64,000 nucleotides of DNA. Source: Rossellomorea sp. BNER. GTDB taxonomy: Bacteria > Bacillota > Bacilli > Bacillales > Bacillaceae_B. The translations under genes and the position numbers were made by a program. Where the stretch lies: contig JANAVG010000013.1 in assembly GCA_024213275.1 (NCBI GenBank), forward strand, positions 81,545 through 145,544. The letters are read 5' to 3'. Positions 34,769-42,749 of the stretch are shown here, one piece after another (the stretch's first letter is position 1; each line of letters opens with the position of its first letter). A model generated the notes under the pieces. It searched no databases, was not told where the DNA came from, and saw nothing but the letters and a program-made list of their open reading frames with translations.

Positions 34769-35710
34769 ATGCCAGCAGTATTAGCAACTACTAGCAACAT
34801 GGAGCGTAGTGAATGGTTAGAAATGCGTAGAAAAGGAATTGGGGGTTCAGATGCCTCAATCATTCTAGGATTAAATAAATACAAAACCCCATTTGAATTA
34901 TGGCTTGAGAAAACAGGGCAAGTTTTAGTTGAAAATTCATCTAATGAGGCTGCCTATTTTGGAAATTTATTCGAGGATATGGTGGCCAAAGAGTTTGAAG
35001 TTCGAATGGGCAAGAAAGTCCGAAAGAGAAACGCTATTCTACAACACCCTGAACATGAATTTATCATTGCCAATATTGACCGGAAGGTGGTAGGGGAGGA
35101 AGCCTTACTTGAATGTAAGACAGCCAATCAATTTCTTGCTAAAGAGTGGGAGAGTGAAGAGATTCCTGAATCCTACCTGGTTCAAGTACAACATTATCTT
35201 GGAATCTTAGGCTATCCCAAAGCGTATATCGCGGTGTTAATTGGCGGGAATAAGTTTGTATGTAAAGAAATTGAACGTGATAAAGAACTGATCAAAATTA
35301 TCTTTGAAGCTGAGAAACACTTCTGGGACTATCATGTTATTCAAGGAAATCCACCAGCATTAGATGGCTCAAGTGCAGCAGAAAAATATTTGAAAGAAAA
35401 GTACTCGGAAGCTGAAAAAGGGAAGACCATTGAGCTGAGGAGCGTAAATAAAGAGAAGATTAGTGAGTACTTTGATTTGAAGAAAACGATAAGTGACTTA
35501 GAAAAACAGAAGAAAAAGATCCAACATGATCTACAACATGAATTAAAAGAAGCTGAATTGGGGTTTTGTTCTAACTATGAGGTTGCTTGGAAACCGATTG
35601 AATCGAATAGAGTAGATAGCAAACTCCTAAAAGAGAAGTTTCCTAACATCTATAAAGAAGTCATTAAAAAGAGTGCTTATAGACGATTTGATATTAAGGA
35701 GGCTAAATAA
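34769..35710 (+). CDS. yqaJ: YqaJ-type viral recombinase (exonuclease)
   Basis: A 313-aa lambda-exonuclease-like PD-(D/E)XK nuclease: RRKGIGGSDASIILGLN, the catalytic Asp region FIIANIDRKVVG, LECKTA, and the tail DLKKTISDLEKQKKKIQ (coiled coil). It makes 3' single-stranded ends for RecT annealing. ATG 34769 follows AGGAGGG; the open frame extends upstream without support. Stop overlaps the RecT start by 1 bp. Confidence 0.93.
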   Translation: MPAVLATTSNMERSEWLEMRRKGIGGSDASIILGLNKYKTPFELWLEKTGQVLVENSSNEAAYFGNLFEDMVAKEFEVRMGKKVRKRNAILQHPEHEFIIANIDRKVVGEEALLECKTANQFLAKEWESEEIPESYLVQVQHYLGILGYPKAYIAVLIGGNKFVCKEIERDKELIKIIFEAEKHFWDYHVIQGNPPALDGSSAAEKYLKEKYSEAEKGKTIELRSVNKEKISEYFDLKKTISDLEKQKKKIQHDLQHELKEAELGFCSNYEVAWKPIESNRVDSKLLKEKFPNIYKEVIKKSAYRRFDIKEAK

Positions 35711-36537
35711 TGGCCACCAATCAATCTCTTAAGAATCAATTAGCAAACAAGAATGGACAAGCTCCTTCTACTCAAGGGACAACGATAAAGAGCTTGCTAT
35801 CAACACCAGCTGTATTAAAACGCTTTGAAGAAGTATTAGGTAAGAGAGCTACTCAATTCACGGCTTCTATTCTTAGCTTGTATAACAATGAAAAGATGTT
35901 GCAGAAATCAGATCCTATGACCGTTATAAGCGCCTCGATGATTGCAGCGACTTTAGATTTACCGATTGATAAGAACTTAGGATATGCCTGGATTGTTCCT
36001 TATAAAGGAGTTGCTCAATTTCAACTCGGATATAAAGGATATATTCAGCTGGCTTTAAGATCGGGGCAATATCGCTTTATAAACGTAACACCGATTCATG
36101 AAGGGGAATTAATCAAATGGAATCCTCTTACTGAAGAGATAGAGATTGATTTTGAAAAAAGGGAATCCGAGGCAGTTATTGGGTATGCTGCGTACTTCGA
36201 ATTATTGAATGGCTTTCGTAAGACTATCTACTGGAAAAGAGAACAAGTAGAGAAGCATCGTAAGAAATTTAGCAAGTCTGATTTTGGATGGAAGAATGAC
36301 TGGGACGCAATGGCCATGAAAACGGTTCTGAAATCACTGTTATCGAAGTGGGGCATCTTATCTGTAGAAATGCAGAAAGCCGTTGTCGAAGATGAAAACG
36401 ATCAGGAAAGAAAAGATATTACAGAAATAGAGAATGATAACATCATTGACTATGAATCTCCAGCAGAGCAGGAAGCAGCTGAAACAAAACCAGATGAAAA
36501 TTCAGCACAACATGCATTGGATATGGATTTTAAATGA
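35710..36537 (+). CDS. recT: RecT-family single-strand annealing protein
   Basis: A 275-aa RecT (YqaK-like) protein: KSLLSTPAVLKRFEEVLGKR, TLDLPIDKNLGYAWIVPY, QLGYKGYIQLALRSGQYR. It pairs with the YqaJ exonuclease for phage homologous recombination. The C-terminus is acidic, as usual. The final TGA overlaps the start of the next small gene. Confidence 0.95.
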   Translation: MATNQSLKNQLANKNGQAPSTQGTTIKSLLSTPAVLKRFEEVLGKRATQFTASILSLYNNEKMLQKSDPMTVISASMIAATLDLPIDKNLGYAWIVPYKGVAQFQLGYKGYIQLALRSGQYRFINVTPIHEGELIKWNPLTEEIEIDFEKRESEAVIGYAAYFELLNGFRKTIYWKREQVEKHRKKFSKSDFGWKNDWDAMAMKTVLKSLLSKWGILSVEMQKAVVEDENDQERKDITEIENDNIIDYESPAEQEAAETKPDENSAQHALDMDFK

Positions 36538-36717
36538 TAGAGAAGGTAGTACCTTATCGAGTTCTTCTTCCGGCTTGGATGGAAGAAGGCTCGTAATAAA
36601 GAAGAAGCCAAACAAATGGTTCTGGATTATATGGAGCATTATCCTAATTACATTATTGAATCAGTCAAAAACGGATATGCAATTTGCAGGAGAAAAGAAG
36701 GGAGAAATGAAGAATGA
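36534..36717 (+). pseudogene. Small phage gene with +1 frameshift
   Basis: ATG 36534 overlaps the RecT stop and gives MIEKVVPYRVLLPAW, ending at 36596. One base further on, the +1 frame carries FFFRLGWKKARNKEEAK and QMVLDYMEHYPNY up to TGA 36717, which overlaps the AbrB start. The overlaps at both ends show that both frames belong to one gene of about 60 aa. The shift falls in the repetitive GTTCTTCTTCCGG. Mutation, sequencing error or programmed shifting are all possible. Confidence 0.6.
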
Positions 36718-36977
36718 AAGCAACGGGCGTTGTAAGAAAAATTGATAATTTAGGTAGAGTCGTTATTCCAAAGGAGGTACGTGTTACTCAGGGATTATCA
36801 ACGGGCTCACCAGTTGAGTTTTATGTAGATAGTACTGGCATTATTATTAAGCCTTATCAGACGGACTTAGATAAGAGGAATGCACTTACTTGGCTTGATA
36901 ATGCATTAAGTGATGCTGTGAATGAAGAGGACATAAACGCTATCCAATCAGCCATGTCATATATCAAAAAAGCATAA
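36714..36977 (+). CDS. AbrB/SpoVT-type transcription regulator
   Basis: An 87-aa protein. The N-terminal swapped-hairpin AbrB domain is unmistakable (GVVRKIDNLGRVVIPKEVR, about residues 5-23), then an acidic helical tail. Phage AbrB homologues could interfere with or mimic host transition-state control. ATG overlaps the upstream stop. Confidence 0.9.
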   Translation: MKATGVVRKIDNLGRVVIPKEVRVTQGLSTGSPVEFYVDSTGIIIKPYQTDLDKRNALTWLDNALSDAVNEEDINAIQSAMSYIKKA

Positions 36978-36989
36978 GTAGGTGATGTT

Positions 36990-37838
36990 TTGAATTATCT
37001 CAGGGAACTTAAAGCTTTTAAGGATTGGTTGCTACTGAATGATCTTAATACCAGCGCAATTGCGTTATGGCACACCTTGATGGCCATAAACAATATGGCT
37101 GGCTGGAAAGAACGATTCAATGCACCCAACTCCACAGTAGAGAAATTAACTGGCCTTTCAAAGCAAGGGCTGGTTAATGCTCGAATAAAGCTAATTGAGA
37201 ACCAACTTATTGAATATGAAAAAGGGAAAAAAGGAAAGGCTCCTATTTATAAAATTATGTCATTGGTCAACTCAGTTGACCAATCTTTATACCAATCTGA
37301 TGACCAATCGCTATACCAAAACGTATACCAATCCGATGACCAACACTTGACCATACCTAAACAGAAACTAAACAAGACAGAAACAAAGAAAGAGGATGAT
37401 GAAGCAGGTGTGAAAACCAATCCATTTCAATTTTTCGAACAAGAGGGTTTTGGGGTCCTTGGTGGATACATACCTCAAAAGATTACTTCATGGTGTGAAG
37501 ATCTTTCAGAGGAACTTGTTTTAGAGGCTATGAAAATCTCGGTAGAACGCGGGAAGAAGTTTTGGAGTTATGTTGAGAGTATCTTGAAAGACTGGGCCCA
37601 AAAAGGAGTCCAGTCTATTGACCAAGCATTTGCTGATCAACAACGATTTAAAGAAGAGAAAACTAAAAGGTTCTTCAGTTCTAGGTCAAGGCAAGGTAAA
37701 CCGTTGCGTTACGAGAAACTGCCGGATTGGTTTAAAGAGAATAATTACAAGCCGGAGCCAGTGGAAGATGAAACTTATGATTTTGAAGCTGAGAAGGCTA
37801 AGCTGCAGGCAGAATTATTAGAGTTTAAGAGAGGCTAG
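36990..37838 (+). CDS. Phage replication initiator (winged helix plus DnaD-like domain)
   Basis: A 282-aa protein. The N-terminal winged-helix part spans about 1-90 (STVEKLTGLSKQGLVNARIK). A repetitive linker (DQSLYQSDDQSLYQ, 90-115) follows, then a DnaD-like helical domain (EQEGFGVLGGYIPQKITSW, FWSYVESILKDWAQ). TTG 36990 after GGTGATG. The linker is encoded by 12-bp iterons that probably are the origin, as in lambda gene O. No DnaC-type helicase loader follows, unlike the skin element. Confidence 0.85.
   Translation: MNYLRELKAFKDWLLLNDLNTSAIALWHTLMAINNMAGWKERFNAPNSTVEKLTGLSKQGLVNARIKLIENQLIEYEKGKKGKAPIYKIMSLVNSVDQSLYQSDDQSLYQNVYQSDDQHLTIPKQKLNKTETKKEDDEAGVKTNPFQFFEQEGFGVLGGYIPQKITSWCEDLSEELVLEAMKISVERGKKFWSYVESILKDWAQKGVQSIDQAFADQQRFKEEKTKRFFSSRSRQGKPLRYEKLPDWFKENNYKPEPVEDETYDFEAEKAKLQAELLEFKRG
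37279..37350 (+). repeat. Six 12-bp iterons, putative replication origin
   Basis: ACCAATCTTTAT, ACCAATCTGATG, ACCAATCGCTAT, ACCAAAACGTAT, ACCAATCCGATG and ACCAACACTTG start at 37279, 37291, 37303, 37315, 37327 and 37339, exactly 12 bp apart, inside the initiator gene. Confidence 0.65.
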
Positions 37839-37856
37839 ATGAAAGGAATAGGGAGT

Positions 37857-38033
37857 ATGGGATTGCTGTTTGAAACTGTTAAACATAGGCATGAAACTAA
37901 GAGGAAGTTAATACTTGGTGAATTGCTTCGTAAAGGAATTACGAGGTCCAAAAGTGGACAAGATCTCTCTGAACTTAGTTATTACGAACTGCAGGATGAG
38001 GAAGCTTTGCACCATGTAAAGTTAAAGGAGTGA
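37857..38033 (+). CDS. FbpA-like small basic protein
   Basis: A 58-aa protein: KRKLILGELLRKGITRSKSG, QDLSELSYYELQDEE. The helix-turn-helix-like pattern with K-G-I/V and L-x-E-L-x-x-x-E-L recalls the Fur-regulated basic protein family. ATG 37857 is favoured by AAAGGA upstream; ATG 37839 is possible. Function in the phage unknown. Confidence 0.5.
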   Translation: MGLLFETVKHRHETKRKLILGELLRKGITRSKSGQDLSELSYYELQDEEALHHVKLKE

Positions 38034-38039
38034 TCGACT

Positions 38040-38201
38040 CTGAACCACATTATTATTGCTGACGATCGAGCTGAATGGATGAAAAAGGAAGATAGAGTGA
38101 TGGTGTGTATTTCACGCTGTTCACTCTATCGAAAATGTACTACCCGAATAGGGTATGACTGTAAAAAGTTTGGAGGTTCTAAGATTCCAAAGATTAAGTG
38201 A
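38040..38201 (+). CDS. Cys-rich small protein with CTG start
   Basis: An open frame with AAGGAG upstream but no ATG, GTG or TTG at the expected place. Reading from CTG 38040 gives 53 aa: NHIIIADDRAEWMKKED, then RVMVCISRCSLYRKCTTR and YDCKKFGG. Four Cys in the pattern C-x4-C-x5-C-x9-C suggest metal binding. An internal ATG at 38079 would keep all four Cys. Its 3' end overlaps a convergent gene by 8 bp. Confidence 0.5.
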   Translation: MNHIIIADDRAEWMKKEDRVMVCISRCSLYRKCTTRIGYDCKKFGGSKIPKIK

Positions 38202-38355
38202 GTAAATTAGGACCTGAAGACTTGCTATCTTCTAATCCCTTAAGTTCAATTTGTTTTTCTAATAATCTTATAAAATCTAGTGAAGTTCCAACACTATTTG
38301 CTTTCGTTAATATAGTTTGAAGCTCATCTTTTGTTAAAGAACCAATAGAACTCAA
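38194..38355 (-). CDS. Sda-like small protein, antisense to the lytic operon
   Basis: A 53-aa frame on the minus strand. GAGAGGGG-type site (GAGGGG) lies 6 bases before TTG 38355. The core SLTKDELQTILTKANSVG and DFIRLLEKQIELKGL follows the helical-hairpin pattern of the sporulation kinase inhibitor Sda (DELL...DFIELIENEI). The match is by eye and moderate. It is oriented against the phage operon, like a lysogeny-expressed accessory gene. Confidence 0.5.
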   Translation of the reverse strand: MSSIGSLTKDELQTILTKANSVGTSLDFIRLLEKQIELKGLEDSKSSGPNLLT

Positions 38356-38394
38356 TAATATCCCCTCTTTCATTTTATAACAAAAATGTATTCT

Positions 38395-38412
38395 TTTAGA
38401 ATATATTCTAAA
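38395..38412. promoter_or_regulatory. Perfect 18-bp palindrome upstream of the Sda-like gene
   Basis: TTTAGAATATATTCTAAA, 40 bp upstream of the start at 38355. Probably an operator; the binding protein is unknown. Confidence 0.45.
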
Positions 38413-38561
38413 TTTTTTGTAATGGAATGGGGGTCGTAAAAGGAAAATATTCTTTTATTAAGATAAGTTATATGTTTTGTTTTAGACAATCATCTGAAAT
38501 AGAAAAAAGCCAGGATCTCTCCTGACTCAGCCAACTTAATTATACCATAGGAGGGATCCTG

Positions 38562-38762
38562 GTGAGGTTATCAGACTTAGAAATTAATCCTAGTACTATG
38601 AGACTAGAAGTTGATATAATGGAACAAAAAGGTAGTTTTGCCATAGTGGTGTGTGATGGGAAGGCTAAGTTAACTGAGCTGCCTCCTTTTGGAGAGACAA
38701 ATATCGTTACACATCAAGGGAAAGTTAAGCGGATCAGGTGGAATGAGGGGGAAGAGTTTTGA
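38562..38762 (+). CDS. xtrA: XtrA/YqaO family phage protein
   Basis: A 66-aa protein: GSFAIVVCDGKAKLTELPPF, GETNIVTHQGKVKRIRW, EGEEF. This is the pattern of XtrA of PBSX and YqaO of skin. Function unknown. GTG 38562 follows AGGAGG. It marks the end of the early region. Confidence 0.85.
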   Translation: MRLSDLEINPSTMRLEVDIMEQKGSFAIVVCDGKAKLTELPPFGETNIVTHQGKVKRIRWNEGEEF

Positions 38763-39304
38763 AAGTGTCTGAAATAGTTACAATTTTAATTACGCTATTC
38801 GGGATGGTGGGTACTGTTGGGGCTTCAATAGCTGCTTGGAGAACAGTTATTGTTTCAAGTAAGAGGGATCGTGAAAGTAATAATGAAAAACAATACTCCG
38901 TTCAACCATGGTTTCACGTAACTAGGATGTCTAGAATGGGGGAGGGCGCTCCGATACAATTAATAGTATTAAATGATGCTTCACCTTCCGTTAAGATAGA
39001 AAAAGTAGAATTAGAAATGCCAGACCAATATGAAAACATAAATTTGGATTTTAAGTATCTTAAAAAAGATGATACTTTTGTTGAAACAGGAAAATGTTTT
39101 GCTTTTTTAATCGAAAATAATAATGAGTATTTTGGAAGAAAAGGTATATTAAATATTTATTATACCAACCTTTATAACAAGAGTATGAAAGCTTCTTCAC
39201 CGGAATTTAATTTTGTTAGAAAAGAAAATCAATATACTTTGCTAGAGATTGAAAATAATAAATTTTTATACGTTCCTTTTTCAAATATAGTAATTGAACA
39301 ATAG
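38759..39304 (+). CDS. Single-TM protein of unknown function
   Basis: A 181-aa protein with one N-terminal membrane segment (IVTILITLFGMVGTVGASIA), then a basic stretch and a beta-rich domain (APIQLIVLNDASPSVKIEKV). The TTG start overlaps the XtrA stop. Such anchors with a cytosolic sensor-like domain are frequent among phage morons; no family is recognised. Confidence 0.65.
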   Translation: MKVSEIVTILITLFGMVGTVGASIAAWRTVIVSSKRDRESNNEKQYSVQPWFHVTRMSRMGEGAPIQLIVLNDASPSVKIEKVELEMPDQYENINLDFKYLKKDDTFVETGKCFAFLIENNNEYFGRKGILNIYYTNLYNKSMKASSPEFNFVRKENQYTLLEIENNKFLYVPFSNIVIEQ

Positions 39305-39376
39305 TTCTACCAGCCAACTGGAGGACACTAATCTTTACACAGGATAACTGTGTTTTGATAGGTGTCTATTTTTCTT
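39304..39376 (+). repeat. Direct repeat / terminator, left copy
   Basis: GTTCTACCAGCCAACTGGAG, then GACACTAATCTTTACACAGG and a mirrored ACTGTGTTTTGATAGGTGTC. Nested arms ACACAG / CTGTGT and GACAC / GTGTC are followed by a T-run. An almost identical copy is at 42750. The two flank three genes. Confidence 0.75.
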
Positions 39377-39444
39377 TTTAATAGTTCCTTTTCACTATTA
39401 ATTGATATAATGGTATAAATAGGATTAAAAGGAAGGAATTAATA

Positions 39445-40440
39445 TTGAGAAACCTAATCAAGTATTACCAATATGACAGAAAAGAGATTCACGATATCTT
39501 CTCACCCCATTCAACTTTTCAACCATCCAGAGGAACTTGGGGCTTACAAGGAATAGTTAGAGTTCCAGATAGACTTAAAGATTATGTTTTTATGGTTACT
39601 TTTACACAAAGTGCAGTTGAGTACCAGTTTGATGAAAGTGTTACTGATTCGGGTGTCCTAACTTGGCAATCTCAGCCTAAACAATCTTTGAATGAAAGTC
39701 GTATATTAGACTTCATTTCACACGATCACATCAGGAGTAACATTTATTTATTTTTAAGAACAAATAAGAAATCACCATATACCTATCTAGGGAAATTAGC
39801 ATATTTAAGTCACGATCCCACTAGAGAGAAACCTGTACATTTTAAATGGCAAATACTAGATTGGAAGATTAAAGAAGATCAATTAAATTCTATGGGACTA
39901 GAGCTTGTTTCCACTGAGGTAGAAAAGGTTCCTTCATCGGAACTTATTTTGAATACTTCTCCTGATCCAACAGAGTCTAACTCAAAAATTGAACATGATT
40001 TTAGAGGACGAAAAATTGATTTTGCTGAGAATGATGAACGGAATAGGGAGTTAGGGTTATCTGGAGAGTTACTTGTACTTGATAAGGAGAAAGAATACTT
40101 AACTAATAATGGGAGGGCTGATTTTGCAGAAAAAGTGGTTCATGTATCTCAAGTGATTGGTGATGGTACTGGATATGATATCCTCTCTTATAGTCTGGAA
40201 GGTGAAGAAAAATACATAGAAGTTAAGACTACAAGAGGTGGAATAGGTACTCCTTTTTATATTTCTTCTTCTGAATACCACTTTGCTTTGGATTGTACTA
40301 ATTATGCTTTGTATAGGTTATACAATTTTAATATGAGTAAAAACTATGCAGAATACTTTATCCTTAAATCTAAAGAGTTAACGGAGCTTTATAAAGAACC
40401 TATAAATTATAGGGTATTTCCTAGAAGAAGGACTGACTGA
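39445..40440 (+). CDS. DUF3427/DUF3883 nuclease-like protein
   Basis: A 331-aa protein. The N-terminal part (about 1-165) resembles DUF3427-type domains found on restriction helicases. The C-terminal part (about 205-310) is a DUF3883 domain, starting LGLSGELLVLDKEK, with a PD-(D/E)XK-like core GDGTGYDILSY...YIEVKTT (D, then E-x-K). DUF3883 is widespread in restriction and defence genes. TTG start with AAGGAAGG upstream. First gene of the repeat-flanked cassette. Confidence 0.8.
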   Translation: MRNLIKYYQYDRKEIHDIFSPHSTFQPSRGTWGLQGIVRVPDRLKDYVFMVTFTQSAVEYQFDESVTDSGVLTWQSQPKQSLNESRILDFISHDHIRSNIYLFLRTNKKSPYTYLGKLAYLSHDPTREKPVHFKWQILDWKIKEDQLNSMGLELVSTEVEKVPSSELILNTSPDPTESNSKIEHDFRGRKIDFAENDERNRELGLSGELLVLDKEKEYLTNNGRADFAEKVVHVSQVIGDGTGYDILSYSLEGEEKYIEVKTTRGGIGTPFYISSSEYHFALDCTNYALYRLYNFNMSKNYAEYFILKSKELTELYKEPINYRVFPRRRTD

Positions 40441-40468
40441 TTTTTCTTTTTAATTTATAGGGGGAGTT

Positions 40469-40990
40469 ATGATGAAGTTAAAGAGAGAGACCGGGAAGAT
40501 ACGTTCATCTGCGATATTCGATAGGTCAAAAAAGGGTTTCCCTTACCGATATATATTAAGAAAGGTATGGAATAAAAACCTTCCAAAAGCTACCTTGATT
40601 ATGTTAAATCCTAGTATTGCTGATGAAATTAAAAATGATCACACAATTAATAGAGTTATAAATTTTTTAATAAAAGAAGGGTATGGAAAACTTGATGTGC
40701 TTAATATTTTTGCCTATATAAATACGGATTCTGAGAATTTAAAGGCAAGACCAGAGTTCGTTGGCCCATTAAATGATAGGTTTATCAAGAAATTCACAAA
40801 CAAGTCTAGCATAGTTTTGATTGGCTGGGGAAGTGACAAAAATTATTTTAATCGTAAAAGAGAAGTCCTACACATACTTAAAGATAAAAAATTAGAATGC
40901 TTTAATGATCTATCATCTAGAAATAAACCTATCCATCCATCAGTGCTTGCTAAAGAGTTTTGGCTTGAAGAATATATTCCTAACTTTTAA
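40469..40990 (+). CDS. DUF1643 family protein
   Basis: A 173-aa protein with the DUF1643 hallmarks LIMLNPSIADEIKNDHTINR, NIFAYINTD and VLIGWGSD. Function unknown; the domain is often found near mobile elements and restriction genes. GGGGGAG precedes the ATG pair at 40469/40472. Second gene of the cassette, 28 bp after the first. Confidence 0.85.
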   Translation: MMKLKRETGKIRSSAIFDRSKKGFPYRYILRKVWNKNLPKATLIMLNPSIADEIKNDHTINRVINFLIKEGYGKLDVLNIFAYINTDSENLKARPEFVGPLNDRFIKKFTNKSSIVLIGWGSDKNYFNRKREVLHILKDKKLECFNDLSSRNKPIHPSVLAKEFWLEEYIPNF

Positions 40991-41020
40991 TAAGACTTCG
41001 TGAAGATGAGGAGATTTATT

Positions 41021-42721
41021 ATGAATATAGAGTCATACATTAAAACAGTAAATGATATTCTTAGTGAAAATAATACATATCATGTAACTAGATTTCAAAG
41101 AGAATATGCATGGGAAAAAGATGATTTGCAAGAATTTTGGAATGACATTAATTCTGCAATAAACAAAGTAGAAACTGAGTTTTTTACATCAGATTATTTC
41201 ATAGGTTCAGCAGTAATGATAAATCAAGAAAAAAGCCCGAGATTTGATATTGTAGATGGACAGCAAAGGCTAACAACCATCTCAATTTTAATATCAGTAA
41301 TAATAGAGGCATTTAAAGAGTTTAATGAAGATGAGGCTAAAGCAATCTATAATAAGTTAATAGTAGGTACTGATCCGACTGGACAGAAGACCTTTAAAGT
41401 TATTAACGAAAATGCAAAGGAATATTTAAATACACGAATATTGTTCTATGATAAGGTTGAGAGTGAGGTAAACAATAACGAGGAAAGAAGATTATTGTTC
41501 GCCTACGAATTTTTCAGAAAAGAATTGATTAAAAAGAAAAGGGAATATAAAGAAGATTTTCAAAGTTATTTAAATATCCTAATTAATCAAATTGAACGAT
41601 TGAAAACCATTTTTATTACTGTTGATAAGGAAGATGAAGCTTACATTATTTTTGAAATTCTAAACAGTAAGGGACATGATTTAGAGAATATAGATTTGAT
41701 AAAAAATTTAATTTTTAAATTGTTTGATCAAGAGTTTCCGATAGATCGGGCAAATACGAATTGGAAAAAGATTAAAGACGAGCTTATGAAAAGAGATCGT
41801 AAATTAGACATTGATACTTATTTTAGGACATATTGGTTATCCAGGAACGGATATATATCAAAGACTAAGCTCTATAACTCTGTTAAAGATCAAATAGTAA
41901 ATGAAACTCAAGCAAAAAATCTACTTGAAGACCTTTTAGAGAAAGTGGATTTATACCAAAAAATATGTAATCCACAAGAAAATGATTGGACAGAAACACG
42001 GAAAAGAATAATATATGATTGTGCAAAAGCTTTGAACTTATTTGCAGTTAATACCCCAAGGCCATTTATTCTTGCACTACTAAATAGGCATCAAGCTGAA
42101 AATAGAATTGTGAAGATAAAAGAAATAGAAGATGTTTTATCAGTAATTGAAAATTTTCATTTTATATTTACAGCTGTATCTTCGCAAAGAGCATCAGGTT
42201 TAGATAGAATGTATGCCAAGTATGCCAAAGAGATCGCAGAAAGTGATACGATTCAAAAAACTAGAGAAATAATACTCGATTTTAAATCAACTCTAGAGTC
42301 CAAGCTTCCTTCAAAAGAGGAGTTTACTAAAGGTTTTAGAAAGCTATATTTCACAAATGATCAAACAAAAGATAAAAAGCTGATTCAGTATATATTTAAG
42401 AAATGGGAGGGGCATTTAAGAAGAACACAAGAGTTAACTACCTATCACTTCACTTTAGAACATATTTATCCTCAAACACCGCCAAGAGAGTTTGTTGGGT
42501 ATATAGGTAATCTATTACCCCTAGATGGTGACATAAATAACAAAATTGATAAAAAGCCATTTCCAAGAAAAATAGAACTAATGGAGCCGTCAGAATTAGA
42601 AGTAGTAAAGGTATTCATTGAGAAGTACGAGGGTAAAGTTGAATGGGAAGAGGATGATATTAAACAACGTACAAAGGAAATTGCAGTTCTTGCCTACGAT
42701 GAAATATGGAGTTTAGGTTAA
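41021..42721 (+). CDS. GmrSD-like protein (DUF262 plus HNH/DUF1524)
   Basis: A 566-aa protein. The N-terminal DUF262 domain has the FQREYAWEKDDLQEFW start and the nucleotide-binding IVDGQQRLTT (about residue 75). The C-terminal DUF1524 domain has the HNH-type core TLEHIYPQ...GNLLPLDGDINNK. This is the layout of single-chain GmrSD type IV restriction enzymes, which cut modified (glucosylated) phage DNA. ATG 41021 lies 8 bases from GAGGAG. Third gene of the cassette. Confidence 0.88.
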   Translation: MNIESYIKTVNDILSENNTYHVTRFQREYAWEKDDLQEFWNDINSAINKVETEFFTSDYFIGSAVMINQEKSPRFDIVDGQQRLTTISILISVIIEAFKEFNEDEAKAIYNKLIVGTDPTGQKTFKVINENAKEYLNTRILFYDKVESEVNNNEERRLLFAYEFFRKELIKKKREYKEDFQSYLNILINQIERLKTIFITVDKEDEAYIIFEILNSKGHDLENIDLIKNLIFKLFDQEFPIDRANTNWKKIKDELMKRDRKLDIDTYFRTYWLSRNGYISKTKLYNSVKDQIVNETQAKNLLEDLLEKVDLYQKICNPQENDWTETRKRIIYDCAKALNLFAVNTPRPFILALLNRHQAENRIVKIKEIEDVLSVIENFHFIFTAVSSQRASGLDRMYAKYAKEIAESDTIQKTREIILDFKSTLESKLPSKEEFTKGFRKLYFTNDQTKDKKLIQYIFKKWEGHLRRTQELTTYHFTLEHIYPQTPPREFVGYIGNLLPLDGDINNKIDKKPFPRKIELMEPSELEVVKVFIEKYEGKVEWEEDDIKQRTKEIAVLAYDEIWSLG

Positions 42722-42749
42722 TTCAATACCTTAATAATTAATTACTTTT

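Noticed and set aside
36434..36745. 103-aa frame overlapping RecT and AbrB
   Set aside because: Its N-terminal third lies in RecT and its end in AbrB; the middle is explained by the frameshifted small gene.
37261..37360. CRISPR-like direct repeats
   Set aside because: The units are 12 bp with no spacers and lie in a coding linker; they fit origin iterons better.
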